Assembly (NCBI RefSeq): GCF_000429185.2
Contig: NZ_AUBJ02000001.1
Coordinates: forward strand, 4,712,001-4,776,000
Direction of reading: 5' to 3'
DNA from: Actinoalloteichus caeruleus DSM 43889
Lineage (GTDB): Bacteria > Actinomycetota > Actinomycetes > Mycobacteriales > Pseudonocardiaceae
Length of the DNA: 64,000 bases
Shown: positions 17,988 through 28,400 of the stretch, in pieces
Layout: each line of letters begins with the position of its first letter
How positions within the stretch are numbered: position 1 is the first letter of the stretch
The notes under the pieces: model-generated
Database searches by the model: none
What the model saw: the letters and a program-made list of their open reading frames with translations, nothing else
What the model was told of the DNA's origin: nothing
Program-made: the position numbers and the translations under genes

Positions 17988-19216
17988 GGTCCAGGCCGCG
18001 TCTCCTGCTGCCGGACGTCAGCGTCCGCACCCGGCTGACCGCCTGGTACGGGCTCGTCTTCTTCGTCAGCGGCGCGTCGCTGGTGGCGATCAACCACGCC
18101 CTGACCGAACGCGGCCTGCGCACGCACCTGGCGGACACCGCGTTCAGCCAGGTCGTCCACCAGCACTGGCGGTCGACCGAGGTGGACGGGGTGGTGCGCA
18201 GCGAGTCGCGAGGCGTCTCCGTCGAACCCGTGGACGACCGGCTGGCCTCGGAGATCGCGGAGGCCACCCAGCGGGCGCGGGAGGCCGCCCTCGCGGACCT
18301 GCTCGACCAGTCCCTCGTCGCGCTGGCCGTCGCCGGTGTCCTCGCGGTGGCGATCGGCTGGCTGATGGCCGGACGTGCCCTGCGACCGCTCAGCAAGGTC
18401 ACCGCGCACGCGAGACGCGTGGCCGAGCGGAGCCTGCACGAGCGCGTGGCGCTGACCGGGCCCCGCGACGAGATCAGGGAACTGGCCGACACCTTCGACG
18501 ACATGCTGGAGCGGCTCGACCGCGCCTTCGACGGTCAGCGCCGGTTCGTCGCGAACGCCTCCCACGAGCTGCGGACCCCGCTGGCGGTCAACCGTGCCCT
18601 GATCGAGTACGCCGTGAGCGACGCGGACGCCGACGAGCGGATGAGCGACCTGGGAGGACAGCTCCTGGAGGTGAACGCCCGCCAGGAACGGCTGATCGAG
18701 GGGCTGCTGATGCTCGCCCGCAGCGACCGGACGGTGGAGGACCCGCGTCCCGTGGATCTCGGCGAGGTGCTGTCCAGGGTGGCCGGCAGGGTCGAGGGCA
18801 CGGCCGAACTCGCCGGGGTGCGGTTCACGGTGTCCCCCGCCGCCGCCCCGGTGCTCGGGGACCCGGTGCTGCTCGAACAGCTGGTGACCAACCTGGTCCA
18901 CAACGGCATCCGCCACAACCACTCCGGCGGGTGGCTCGACGTCCGCACCGCCACCGTGGGCGCGGACGTCGAGCTGGTGGCCGGCAACAGCGGTCCCGTC
19001 GTGCGTGCCGAGGACCTGCCCCGGTTGTTCGAACCCTTCCGCCGGGGCCAGCCCGAACGCACCGACTCCCACCGGGGCGCGGGGATCGGGTTGTCCATCG
19101 TCCGCTCGGTCGCCCGCGCCCACCGGGGAACGGTCGACGCCTCTCCACGAAGGGGCGGCGGGCTGACGGTGCGGCTCAGGCTGCCGGCGGCCGGCGAGGG
19201 CCGAGGCCGTGGCTAG
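17984..19216 (+). CDS. Sensor histidine kinase
   Basis: A 410-residue membrane kinase. The first TM is at about residues 18-38 (LTAWYGLVFFVSGASLVAIN), followed by a short extracytoplasmic domain of about 65 residues and a second TM at about residues 107-127 (ALAVAGVLAVAIGWLMAG). HAMP follows, then the H-box FVANASHELRTP with the phospho-His at about residue 194, the N-box NLVHNGIRHN and the G-box GAGIGLSIV. GTG 17984 overlaps the response regulator stop. The stop TAG (19214-19216) overlaps the stop of the convergent secreted-protein gene by 3 bases. Confidence 0.94.
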   Translation: MRSRPRLLLPDVSVRTRLTAWYGLVFFVSGASLVAINHALTERGLRTHLADTAFSQVVHQHWRSTEVDGVVRSESRGVSVEPVDDRLASEIAEATQRAREAALADLLDQSLVALAVAGVLAVAIGWLMAGRALRPLSKVTAHARRVAERSLHERVALTGPRDEIRELADTFDDMLERLDRAFDGQRRFVANASHELRTPLAVNRALIEYAVSDADADERMSDLGGQLLEVNARQERLIEGLLMLARSDRTVEDPRPVDLGEVLSRVAGRVEGTAELAGVRFTVSPAAAPVLGDPVLLEQLVTNLVHNGIRHNHSGGWLDVRTATVGADVELVAGNSGPVVRAEDLPRLFEPFRRGQPERTDSHRGAGIGLSIVRSVARAHRGTVDASPRRGGGLTVRLRLPAAGEGRGRG

Positions 19217-19599
19217 CTCGTGATGTCCTCGCCCTCCACCTCGCAGACCACGCCGTCGGCACTGGCCTCGACGGTGACCGAGCCGACCACCTCGGTCCCC
19301 TCCTCCGCCCCGTCGCCGCAGATCACCGCGTCCTCGGGTGCCTCGGGGAACTCGCAGTCGTCGCCGGTGACGACCTCGGGAGCGTCGTCGCCGGTCTGGG
19401 TGGCGCTGAAGCAGCCGGAGTCCGCCAGGTCGTCGACGTGTTCGATGTGGAACTCCTCCCCCGGCCGCTCCGTCCCGGTCGGCTCCGGCACTCCGTCGTC
19501 GGAGGCGCCGGCGAACGGGGCGATCAGGGCGGCCGCGCCCACGGCTGCCGCGCAGAGCGCCGCCGCGAGGCCGATCCGGTTCTGACGAGGAACCCGCAT
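19213..19599 (-). CDS. Small secreted protein with four cysteines
   Basis: A 128-residue protein with a clear signal peptide (MRVPRQNRIGLAAALCAAAVG, then AAALIAPFAGA) and an acidic mature part with Cys in SGCF, DDCEF, VICG and VVCEV, which could form two disulfides. The ATG at 19599 has AAGGACAAC upstream, so the longer possible start at 19662 is not needed. It converges on the two-component operon, sharing stop-codon bases with the kinase gene. It could be a sensed or controlled exported protein, but the family is not recognised. Confidence 0.78.
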   Translation of the reverse strand: MRVPRQNRIGLAAALCAAAVGAAALIAPFAGASDDGVPEPTGTERPGEEFHIEHVDDLADSGCFSATQTGDDAPEVVTGDDCEFPEAPEDAVICGDGAEEGTEVVGSVTVEASADGVVCEVEGEDITS

Positions 19600-19785
19600 G
19601 GTGTTGTCCTTTCCGGTGGTGTCCGCACCGTGTCGCGGGAGCGACCGGTGGACCCATTCCACCGAGGTGGCGGTTTCACCACCGTTACCGCCGTCCGTGC
19701 CTTCCCGGCCCGGCTCCCGGCTGGCGGAGCGGTGGCCGGCGGAGCGCCCGGATCACCCAGGGCCGGGCCGCCCCTGCCCAGGGAC

Positions 19786-19813
19786 GAGCTCCTGACCGCC
19801 TGGTCAGGAGCTC
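19786..19813 (-). terminator. Terminator hairpin of the P450 gene
   Basis: A perfect 12-bp stem GAGCTCCTGACC/GGTCAGGAGCTC (19786-19797 with 19802-19813) around GCCT. The stem includes the P450 stop codon and last codons. It has no T-tract. Confidence 0.7.
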
Positions 19814-21144
19814 GCGATCCGTTCCGGCACCATCGGCAACGCGTTCGGCCGCAGCACCATCGTGGCCACCGGGCGCACCGGGTCCGGAGTGGGCCGCAGT
19901 CGCCACGCCGCGACGACGGTGGCGACCACCACCACCATCTCCGTCATCACGAAGTGCGCGCCGAGGCACTTGTGGGGCCCGGTGGCGAAGGGCGTGAAAG
20001 CGTGCTTCGGCGGGGCGGTCTCCCACCGGTCCGGGTCGAAACGCAGCGGGTCGGGGAACAGGGTGGGGTCGCGGTGTTGGGCGGTGATGCTGTAGAGGAC
20101 CTCCGCGTCCGCCGGCAGCCAGTACCGCCCGAGCCGGACACCGTGCAGCGTGCGCCGGGTCAGGATCCAGTTCACGTGGTGGCGGCGGAGCGTTTCCTCC
20201 ACCACCCTGCGGGTGTAGACGAGCCGGGGCAGATCCGCCGCCGTCACCGGTCGGCCGGCCAGCACCTCGTCCAGCTCCGCCCTGAGGCGGCGCTCCACCG
20301 TCGGGTGCCGCCCCAGCTCGTGGAAGAGCCACGACATGGTGCCGGCGGCCGTCTCACTGCCGGCCAACAACAGCGTCAGGACCTCGTCGTGCAGCTGCTC
20401 GGCCGTCATCCCGCGGTCGGTGCCCTCCTCCCGCGCGGACAGCAACGCGGCCATCAGATCGCCATCGTCCCCCGGCGTCCGCATCCGGTCGGCGACCAGG
20501 TCGCGAATGATCTCCTGGAGGAGCGCGCGCTCCGCGAGGAAGCGCCGGTTCGCCGGCGTCGGCAGTCGTTCGAGGGCGTCGGGCGCCAGGACGCGCCAGG
20601 CGACACCTCGCACGAAGGCGTCGGTGGCGAGGACGATCCTGGTCGCGGTCCGGTCGGTCAGGCTCGTCGAGAACAGCGCCCTGGCGACGACCACGGTCGT
20701 CAGGTGGTGCAACTGGTGGTCCAGTCGGATCGGGTGGTCGGGGCGCCACCGGGAGGTCATCCGCTCGGCCTCGCGGCGCATCAGCGCCACGTACGACTCC
20801 AGGCGGACGCGGTGGAACGCGGGGGCCATCAGCCGGCGCTGCCGGTGGTGGAAGTCCCCTTCGGAGGTCGCCACCCCGTTCCCCATGTACGGGCGCATGT
20901 TCTCGAAGAAGCGGCCCTTGCCGAAGCTGTCCGCCCGCACGGTGAACATCCGGTGCAGCAGCTCCGGGGAGTTCACCACGTAGGTGGGGTGCCGGCCGAG
21001 GCGGATCCGCACGATCTCCCCGCGCCCGCGCAACTCCTGGAGGAACGAGACCCGGCCCCGGACGAGCGCCGGCAGGTGCCCGACGAGTGGCAGTCCGCCC
21101 GGTGCGGTGGGCACGGTCCTGGGACGGTCGGTCTCCCTGTCCAT
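19804..21144 (-). CDS. Cytochrome P450, pentalenene-oxygenase-like
   Basis: A 446-residue soluble P450 with the heme-ligand motif FATGPHKCLG (Cys393), the ExxR of helix K (VVEETLRRH) and the I-helix LLAGSETAAGT with the oxygen-activating Glu-Thr. The N-terminal PGGLPLVGHLPALVRG and overall pattern fit the pentalenene oxygenase (CYP183-like) group, which acts on terpenoid or fatty substrates. ATG 21144 follows GGAGGACGAGGAAGG, so the longer reading frame upstream is not needed. No terpene synthase, ferredoxin or reductase is adjacent, so the substrate is unknown and redox partners must come from elsewhere. Confidence 0.92.
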   Translation of the reverse strand: MDRETDRPRTVPTAPGGLPLVGHLPALVRGRVSFLQELRGRGEIVRIRLGRHPTYVVNSPELLHRMFTVRADSFGKGRFFENMRPYMGNGVATSEGDFHHRQRRLMAPAFHRVRLESYVALMRREAERMTSRWRPDHPIRLDHQLHHLTTVVVARALFSTSLTDRTATRIVLATDAFVRGVAWRVLAPDALERLPTPANRRFLAERALLQEIIRDLVADRMRTPGDDGDLMAALLSAREEGTDRGMTAEQLHDEVLTLLLAGSETAAGTMSWLFHELGRHPTVERRLRAELDEVLAGRPVTAADLPRLVYTRRVVEETLRRHHVNWILTRRTLHGVRLGRYWLPADAEVLYSITAQHRDPTLFPDPLRFDPDRWETAPPKHAFTPFATGPHKCLGAHFVMTEMVVVVATVVAAWRLRPTPDPVRPVATMVLRPNALPMVPERIASS

Positions 21145-21632
21145 CGTCCTTCCTCGTCCTCCTGGTGGTCGGGCTCCCGGGCCGGCCCTCGGCGCCGCTG
21201 GCCGTCGCCCGGTACGCCGGCGTGCCGGGCGGGGCGCGAGCCCGGAACGGCTGACGCCGCTGCCCGCCCATCGGCACGCTGTCCGCCCTGGCTGAAGCGG
21301 TTGAGGCGCCCGTACACCGCACCAGTCAGCCACGCCACCCGATCGTTCAACACCGCCGAGTGGCATCCGGCCATCCCTCCGATGTGGCCAACGGGGCCCG
21401 CGCGCCATTCCGCCACCCGTGCGCTGGCCCCGAGAAGTGGCCCCCGGCTGACTGGAGCGCGGACCGCGCGGTGCCATCGGGACGGGGAGTCGGAAGCGCC
21501 CGGCCACAATGGACTTCCCGTCCCCGCACGGCCTGCCGCCGATCGGGTGAGGGGCGGGCGAAGTCCGGGAGAAGCCCGGTGAGGGCGGGGGGAACGAGCC
21601 TAGACTGGGCACCTCCCCGAGGTGGTGATCGC
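21145..21632. other. Divergent intergenic region P450 / hypothetical
   Basis: About 490 bases between the P450 and the divergent 21633 gene. TAGACT (21601-21606) could be the -10 of the rightward gene. No gene with family support was found, despite open frames on both strands. Confidence 0.35.
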
Positions 21633-22151
21633 ATGTCGAACGCAGCCGAGCGCCGTGCCGAACCGGAGGGCCGGATGTCGACGCTCCGGGAACGGGCCAC
21701 CGCCCGGGGCGCGGCCACCGGCGCGGCCGGCGGTCTCGCTCGGGGGGCCACCGAGTTCGCGCTCCAGGGCAGTGCGCACGAGCTCTCGGGCGGCGCGGTC
21801 GGGGGCGGCTGGGACTACCGGAACCTGACCAGCGGCACCGTCACCGGGTCCGTGAGCGGTGCCCAGGGCGGGATGGCCGACCGCACCAACGCGCTCGCGG
21901 AATCCACCGTCGCCCACCAGGAGCCGGAGCACTCGACGCCCAGGAACAACGTGAGCCACGGCCGCGAGGTGCTGGAGAACGGCCACCAGTGGCCGGTCGG
22001 CGCCCGGCCCCCCGAGGGCTGGCGGGACCCGTACACCAGCGGAGCGCGGGAACAGTTCGGCATCAGCGCCGGTACCGCGATCGGCCAGGCTGGGCGGTCC
22101 CGCCCCCAGGACCAGGACGACGAACCACCACTGCCCACCCCGGACCGCTGA
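21633..22151 (+). CDS. Hypothetical Gly/Ala-rich protein
   Basis: A 172-residue protein without recognised family. The N-terminus is charged, residues about 25-75 are rich in Gly/Ala with a pattern of GAATGAAGGLARGAT and GGAVGGG, and the C-terminal half is hydrophilic (HQWPVGARPPEGWRDPYTSG, ending DEPPLPTPDR). No signal peptide or TM is clear. The ATG follows GAGGTGGTG. It lies 66 bases before a membrane protein in the same direction and may be co-transcribed with it. Third-position GC supports it being a real gene. Confidence 0.62.
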   Translation: MSNAAERRAEPEGRMSTLRERATARGAATGAAGGLARGATEFALQGSAHELSGGAVGGGWDYRNLTSGTVTGSVSGAQGGMADRTNALAESTVAHQEPEHSTPRNNVSHGREVLENGHQWPVGARPPEGWRDPYTSGAREQFGISAGTAIGQAGRSRPQDQDDEPPLPTPDR

Positions 22152-22216
22152 GAGGAGTGACGTCCCGGCGGTCGGGCGCCCCGCGCTGCCCGAACCGCGG
22201 CGGGACGGGCGTGACG

Positions 22217-23068
22217 ATGGACGGACTGATCCCGCGTTCGCTACCGGTCGGCTGCGCGAACGACGTGCGCGCCGAGCTCCGCGCCCGGTGGGCACGGCTG
22301 CGCCCGGCCCTGCGCTGGGCGCTGGTCCTGCTGCCGATGTCGGCGGTCGCGCTCCCGGTGGCCGGGTTGCTCGTGCTGGGCGGTTCCCCCGGGGGCCTCG
22401 TGCTCCCCGGGCTCGGCCTGCTCCCGGTGGTCCTGGTGCTGGCCAGGCTGCGGCGCCGTGGTCTGGCGACGCAGCCGCACGAGTGGGTACCGGCCGCGCT
22501 CCTGGCCGCCGGCGTCCCGGCGTCGATCGGCGCGCTCGCCCTGCTGGTGTTCGGGTGGTACCAGCCGAGGGCGGAGGTGGCGTTGGTCCTGGGCGTGGCC
22601 CTGTTCGGGGTGGCGGCGTTGGCCTGGGGAGTCGGCGACCACGCGTGCCGCCTGCTCTGGTCGGGCACCCCGAGGATCGTCGCCAGGAGCGGCTTCGAGC
22701 TCGGCTACCGGTTGCGGGTCCGGCGACGGCTCATCGCCCGGATCACCGTGTCGGAGGACCGGATTCGCTGGTTGGTCCAGATCACCAGCCGGCACACGAC
22801 CCGCACGGTCCTCGACCGGGCGGTGCCGCTCGCGGACCTGCGTGACGTCCGGGTCGTCACCGTCGACCCGCCGCCGCGCGGCGGCGCGGGACAGGAGGTG
22901 GAGCCCGTCCCCGGACCCGGCGTGGAGTTGGTCACCGACCGGGCACGTCACGTCCTCCCGGTGCGCCGCGCGGAGGAACTCGCCCTGGTGCTCCGGGAAC
23001 GCGCGGAGTGGTGCCGGTCCCTGCCCGTACCGGGAGGGCTCGCCGATCCGCCTACCCCGGCGTGGTGA
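22217..23068 (+). CDS. Membrane protein with C-terminal PH-like region, unknown function
   Basis: A 283-residue protein with four TM helices in residues 30-150 (LRWALVLLPMSAVALPVAGL, LVLPGLGLLPVVLVLARL, AALLAAGVPASIGALALLVF, LVLGVALFGVAALAWGVG). A soluble region follows with repeated beta-like segments (RITVSEDRIRWLVQITS, ADLRDVRVVTVDPPPRG, VELVTDRARHVLPVRR) reminiscent of bacterial PH domains. GTG 22211 and ATG 22217 are both possible starts, with only a weak Shine-Dalgarno. Role not known. Confidence 0.66.
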   Translation: MDGLIPRSLPVGCANDVRAELRARWARLRPALRWALVLLPMSAVALPVAGLLVLGGSPGGLVLPGLGLLPVVLVLARLRRRGLATQPHEWVPAALLAAGVPASIGALALLVFGWYQPRAEVALVLGVALFGVAALAWGVGDHACRLLWSGTPRIVARSGFELGYRLRVRRRLIARITVSEDRIRWLVQITSRHTTRTVLDRAVPLADLRDVRVVTVDPPPRGGAGQEVEPVPGPGVELVTDRARHVLPVRRAEELALVLRERAEWCRSLPVPGGLADPPTPAW

Positions 23069-23275
23069 CGTGACGGCCTCGCCGCCCGGCGCGGACGCTA
23101 CGGGGAACCCCGGATGCGAGACTGCGGGGCGGGTCATCACGCCGTCCGCCCAGCACGGCGACGAGCCTCCGCCGGGCGACCACCAACGGCCGATCACCCC
23201 CGGCCAGGAGGGACCGCGCGGTGGACGCACGAGGCCCGCCCGTGCCGAGGGACCAGCGACGTGAGGAGACGACAG

Positions 23276-23737
23276 GTGGGAGCCACGGACGAGGATCACC
23301 GCTGGCTCCGGCACGCCGTCGCCCTCGCCGGGCGGTGCCCGCCCTCGACGACGGCCTTCTCGGTCGGCGCCGTCGTGGTCGACTCCGCCGGCACACCACT
23401 CGCCGAGGGCTTCTCCCGGGAGGGGAACGATCCGCACGTGCACGCGGAGGAGGCGGCGCTGGCCAAGATCGGGCCCGACGACCCGCGACTGCCGGGTGCG
23501 ACGGTGTACAGCTCCCTGGAGCCCTGCGCCGCCCGGCGTTCCCGACCCAGGACGTGCACCCAGCTGATCCTGTCCGCCGGGGTGCGGCGGGTGGTCTTCG
23601 CCTGGCGCGAACCGACGATCTTCGTCGACTGCGACGGTGCCGAGCGGTTGCGGGCGGCCGGGGTCTCGGTGGTGGAGGTCCCGGAGCTGGCCGAGTCGGC
23701 TCGCGCGGTCAACCGGCACCTGCTCGGCCCCCGCTGA
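23276..23737 (+). CDS. CMP/dCMP deaminase-fold protein (RibD-like)
   Basis: A 153-residue cytidine-deaminase-superfamily protein. The zinc site is HAEEAAL (His and catalytic Glu) plus EPCAARRSRPRTC with Cys ligands. The chain AVALAGRCPPSTTAFSVGAVVV is typical of the deaminase domain of RibD and related free-standing deaminases. GTG 23276 has AGGAGA 7 bases upstream. Substrate not determined; a pyrimidine or riboflavin-type base is likely. A dCMP deaminase role is possible. Confidence 0.85.
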   Translation: MGATDEDHRWLRHAVALAGRCPPSTTAFSVGAVVVDSAGTPLAEGFSREGNDPHVHAEEAALAKIGPDDPRLPGATVYSSLEPCAARRSRPRTCTQLILSAGVRRVVFAWREPTIFVDCDGAERLRAAGVSVVEVPELAESARAVNRHLLGPR

Positions 23738-23879
23738 CCGGATCGCGCCGCCCCCGGGGCCGCCCGAGGGAACCCGCGTCGACCGCCTGGCGGCTCCCCC
23801 TCCGCCGGGCGGGGGGTCGTGGCCCGGCGCGCGGCGCGAGGACCCCACGACGTCGCCGGTACCGGGTAGCGTCACGCGG

Positions 23880-24596
23880 GTGAGCGAGTCCTTCGACCCC
23901 GCAGGGGACTGGCCCGCCGACCCGGCGGATCGCGCCGCCGTGTGGCGCTACCTGTGCCGCTACCTCGGTGGCCTCGGCAGCAGCATCGCGCCGGAGGACG
24001 GCTGCCCGGCGGACGAGCTGGACGCCGCCGAGCGACGGCTGGGCCTGCCCCTGCCGGCGGCGCTCCGCGAGTTCTACGGGCTGCTCGGCCGCCGGACGGA
24101 CGTGACGAGCGCGCAGGACACGCTGCTGCCGCCCGACGGGCTCCACGTGGACGAGCACGGGGGGCTGCTGGTGTTCCGCGAGGAGAACCAGGACACCGCC
24201 CGGTGGGGGGTCGCGGTCGACCAGCTGGCGGCGGCCGACCCGCCCGTCCTGCTCCAACACGAGTTGTCCGCCGGGAACGAGGACTTCCTGCCCTCGGTGT
24301 CCCTGGCGGCGGTGGAGCTGGTGCTCTCGGAGTCGCTGTTCGGCCCGGCGGGTGTCGTGGACAATCGGTACCTGGATGCCGACGACATCGAGCTCGTCGA
24401 GCGGTACTGCCGCCGACTCCCGATGCCGGAGTACCCGGTGTGGGCGGTCCCCGGCTCCGCCGTGCGGTGGTTCACCGCTCCTGACCTCGTGGTGCGGGAC
24501 GACGGCCGGTCCTGGTTGTGGGTTCGCGCGCGCACCCCGGCGGCGTTGGCGGCGTTGCGCGAGGCCGTCCCCGGGGAGTGGATGGGAGCGGACTAG
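23880..24596 (+). CDS. SMI1/KNR4 (SUKH) family protein
   Basis: A 238-residue protein whose N-terminal third (ELDAAERRLGLPLPAALREF followed by YGLLGRR) is the hallmark of the SMI1/KNR4 or SUKH superfamily. Many bacterial members are immunity proteins against polymorphic toxins. GTG 23880 is the likely start; TAGCGT about 10 bases upstream could be a -10 giving a leaderless message. It sits two genes from a large TNT-domain protein on the opposite strand, so an immunity role is conceivable but unproven. Confidence 0.78.
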   Translation: MSESFDPAGDWPADPADRAAVWRYLCRYLGGLGSSIAPEDGCPADELDAAERRLGLPLPAALREFYGLLGRRTDVTSAQDTLLPPDGLHVDEHGGLLVFREENQDTARWGVAVDQLAAADPPVLLQHELSAGNEDFLPSVSLAAVELVLSESLFGPAGVVDNRYLDADDIELVERYCRRLPMPEYPVWAVPGSAVRWFTAPDLVVRDDGRSWLWVRARTPAALAALREAVPGEWMGAD

Positions 24597-24725
24597 GCGG
24601 TCGGGGTGGTGTGGCCGGAGCGGGTCCCCGCGCGCGCGGCGGGTCGACGACGGGACGCCTCGCTCGCGGCACGGCCGGTGCCCGCGCCGCCGGGACCCGT
24701 CCGACCGCTGCCCTACGGTGACGGG

Positions 24726-25412
24726 GTGACCCACCGTCCCTTCCTCCCGCCCGCCCGCCCCGCCGACCACCCGGAACCCGCGCGCTCCTCGGACAGACCG
24801 GCCGAACCCCCGGCCGCCGTCGAGCCACCGGAGGTGGGGGCCGACTACTCCTTCGCCCGGCTGCCCCGGGCGCGGTGGGAGCGGCGTGCCTTCGAGGACT
24901 GCGACTTCACGGAGGCCGACCTGCGGGAGCTGGTGACGGTCGGGTGCACGTTCACCCGGTGCGACTTCGGCGGCGCGGACCTCGGCGAGTCCCACCACAC
25001 GGCCAGTGCCTTCCGGTCCTGCGTGTTCCGGCGCACCGTGCTGACCGGCGGCACCTTCGAGGGCTGCTCCCTGCTCGGGTCGAGCTTCGAGGGCGCGCGG
25101 CTGCGACCCCTGCGGCTCCGGGAGACGGACCTGACCCTGGCGGCCCTGCCGGGCGCGGACCTGCGGCGGGTCGTGCTGTCCGGCGTCCGCCTCCGGGAGG
25201 CGGACCTCTTCCAGGCGAACCTGAGCCACGCCGACCTCCGGGAGGCGGACCTCGGAGGAGCACGTCTCACCGAGGCGAACCTGTCCGAGGCCGACCTGCG
25301 TGGCGCGCTGATCGACCCGGCCGCGTTCCGGCAGGCGACGGTGGCCGGTGCCAGGGTGGACGCCGCGCAGGCCATCACCTTCGCGGCAGCCCACGGCCTG
25401 GTGGTCGACTAG
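24726..25412 (+). CDS. Pentapeptide repeat protein
   Basis: A 228-residue protein. After a Pro-rich N-terminus of about 45 residues, it consists of A(D/N)LxX five-residue repeats (for example EADLFQANLSHADLREADL), which form a right-handed quadrilateral beta-helix. Some family members (MfpA, Qnr) mimic DNA and protect gyrase from quinolones, but most have no assigned role. GTG 24726 has no Shine-Dalgarno; TACGGT at 24715-24720 suggests a leaderless message. It converges on the TNT-domain gene 28 bases away. Confidence 0.85.
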   Translation: MTHRPFLPPARPADHPEPARSSDRPAEPPAAVEPPEVGADYSFARLPRARWERRAFEDCDFTEADLRELVTVGCTFTRCDFGGADLGESHHTASAFRSCVFRRTVLTGGTFEGCSLLGSSFEGARLRPLRLRETDLTLAALPGADLRRVVLSGVRLREADLFQANLSHADLREADLGGARLTEANLSEADLRGALIDPAAFRQATVAGARVDAAQAITFAAAHGLVVD

Positions 25413-25440
25413 GGGCCGGGCCCCGTCGCCACCGGGTCCG

Positions 25441-28400
25441 TCACGCCGGCGGAGCCGCCTCGGGCACCTCCGCCAGCGCGCCGTCATCCACCAGGTCGGT
25501 GATCGACCGGGGGAGGATGTACACCAGGCCGCCTCCGGGCTGTTCGAACCACGGCACGGCCACGCCGGTCAGCACCTGGAGCGGACGCAGCAGCCGGTAG
25601 GCGCGGTAGGAGCGGTTGACCCACTGCGGCGGCAACGAGCGCTGCTCGTACGGGGTCCCCGCGCTGTAGCTGACGTTGCCGTCCGGTTCGCCGAACCTGT
25701 CGATCTCCGTGCCCGCCTGGAGCATGAGGAGACGACGTTCCCGGAACAGGGTGAGCGGTGGCTCCCCCTTCAGGGGCCGGATGATGCTCTGCTGTTCCGA
25801 GCCCTGCCCACGAACGGCCTGCTGCCGCGCGGCCGACGGCTGGGCGTCGGCGGCCTGCCGCCGGGGTGGCTGACCGGCCGCCTCGTGGCCGCCGCCCACC
25901 GTGTCGTGCTGCGGGGCGCTCGGCTCGCGCTGGCCCGGGTCGTGCGCCCCGTCTGGGTGTTCCACGGGCGGCGTCGGACGCTGCGGCGCCGGCGGCGGTA
26001 CCGACAGGGCGCTGGTGACCTGCCGGGCGGGGTCGGAATCCTCCGGGTCGTCCTGCCAGTGCCCGGCCGGCACCTCCTCCCGCTGCTCGGGACCCGGTTC
26101 CGGGTCCGGGGGAAGATCGCGCGACGGCGCCTCCTCGCCGCGCTGCGACTGGTTCAGCGGCAACCGGATCTGCCGGGGGCCGCCGCCGATGCCCAGGTCC
26201 AGCATGGGCGGACCGTCCTGCGGGTCGTAGTCGAAACGGTGTGGCCCCTCCTCGAAGGGGTCGCCGCCACTCGCCGGCGGAATCGCGACGCCACCGCCCG
26301 CGAACGGGTCGGGGAGGTTGCGGGGCGGTTCCTCGGCCTCCTCGTGCTGGTCGCGGCGGAAGTCCTCGTCCCCGTGGTGCGCCCGCCGGTCGTCCGGTTC
26401 GCCGACGGTGTCCTGGACGACCGGTCGGGGAGGCTCCTCGTGGTCGTGCGGGTGCGCCATCAGCAGCGCCCCCAGCAGGTACGCGCAGGCCTGGTTCACC
26501 TGACCGAAGTGGACCTCGTCGTACCGCTCACCGTGCTCCGACCAGAAGACCGACCAGGTCTCCTCCTCGCCGGCGACGTCCTCGCGGAGCAGGCACCAGA
26601 CGTCCTCCTCGACGACGCCGACCCGGAAACCCTCCGGGTCGACCCCGAGGTCGCTCAGCCGCTGCCGCAGCTGCTCGATGCTCGCCTCGTCCTCGATCGC
26701 CGCCGCCTCGGCCTCGTCGTCCAGACCGTCCGCGTCGTAGTGCCGGTCGTCCCGGAACGGCTCAGAACCGTGGTCGCGCTCGTAGTCGTGCTGGTGTTCG
26801 TAACCCCCCGGGTCCTGGTAGGGCTGGCCGCCGTCGAAGCCGGGCTGCTCCTGGAACGCGCCGGCACCGCTCCCGTCCTGGTAGCCCGCCTGGTCGTCGG
26901 GGCGCGGCGAGGGGTCGTGGTCCTCGGCCGGCTGGTGGTGGACCGGGTCCTGGTAGGACTGCTCCGGGAAGGGCTGCTGGTCCTGGTAGGACTGTTCCGG
27001 GAATCCCGGGGTCTCCTCGTAGCGCTGGCCGTACCGCTCGTCCGGGTAGCCGGGGTCCCGGTACGCGGGTTCCTCGTCGAATTCCGAGTAGTACCCGCCC
27101 GACTCGGCGGGCGCCTCGACCGGCTGGTCCTCGATCCGCTCGTGCTGCTGACGCGCGCCCTCCGGGGTGGAGGGGCGCTGTCCTGGTCCGTCGTGGCCTT
27201 CCGGACCGGACGGGTCCGTCGCCGCCGGCAGGATGCCCGTGGCCGCGTCCTGGAGGTCGTCGCGGAACCCCCCGCCGTGGCCGAGGGGGAAGTCCGGGAC
27301 GGGCTGCTGCTCGCGCTGGGCCGCCGCCCGCGTCTCCGGCATCCGCTGGTGCAGCAGCGCCGCGGCGGCCGCCAGCACGTCCTCACCGACCGGGGGGAGC
27401 TCGAACCGCTGGGAGCGCACGTGGTCCACCAGCTCGGGCACCGGCGGGACACCGTGGCGGCGGAGGTGGTAGCCGACCGCCGCCGACCAGATCCACCGAC
27501 CGTCGGTGTGCCAGCTCGCCGGTACGGTCGCCCGCCCGTCCGCCCCGAAGGGATCCGGGGTGGGGTTCCGGGTGTCCAGGACCACGGGGGCGTGGTCGAG
27601 GTAGGCGAGGAGGACCTCGCGGTCCGCCGGGTCCACGGCCGCCCTGTTGATCATTGGGCGGCCGTCCTCCCTGGTGCCGTCGAAGACACGGGCGACGGAG
27701 AAGCCCCCGTCCCCGGCCGCGTCGCCGGGCCGGTCGGGCTCCTGCGCTGACTCCGCGCGGCGGCCGTGCTGGTAGCCGTTGTTCTCGTGTTGGTACCCGT
27801 TGTTCGGTGGGCCACCGAAGCCGTTGTTCTGGTGCTGCTCCTCGGCCCTCGGCGCCGCCTGCCCACCGTCCATGGTGTACGAACGCAGTTCCTCGACCAC
27901 CGAACCGGGCAGCAGGTCGGTCGCGTCCTCCCGGACGAGCTCCGCGGCCTGGGTGGGATCGCCGAGCTGGGGGACGCCACGCCGGGGAGCGTCCTCACCG
28001 GACGGACGTGACGAGGTGCCCAAGCGCTGCCGCAGCCAGTCCGGGATGTGTTCCTCGGCGCGGGGGAAGCGTTGGAGCTCCTCGCGGTACACCGCGTCGG
28101 GCAGCGGCGGGTCCCAGCCCGGCTCCTGGTTCAGGTTGACGTCGATCCGGTAGTTGGACGGCCGCTCCACCACGTAGAAGGCGGAGAGCCAGGTGCCGAC
28201 ACCTGGCCGGTACATGCCGTGCCGCAGCTGGTCGAACAGGGGAGCGCACTCGGCGGGCGGTTCCCAGCCCTGTGACTCGCCGTCGGGTCCGACGACCTCT
28301 CCGACCGTCTCGGCTCGTTGGCCGGCAGCGCGGTATTCCACCCGGATGCGCTGCCACCCGGGCGGAGCGGCGCCCAACACCGCGACGCCGATCTTTCGCG

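Noticed and set aside
25348-27750. 800-codon open frame on the plus strand opposite the TNT-domain gene
   Set aside because: It is the mirror of a GC-rich gene; its sequence is Arg/Val/Leu/Gly low complexity without family signal, while the minus strand has clear domains and a ribosome site.
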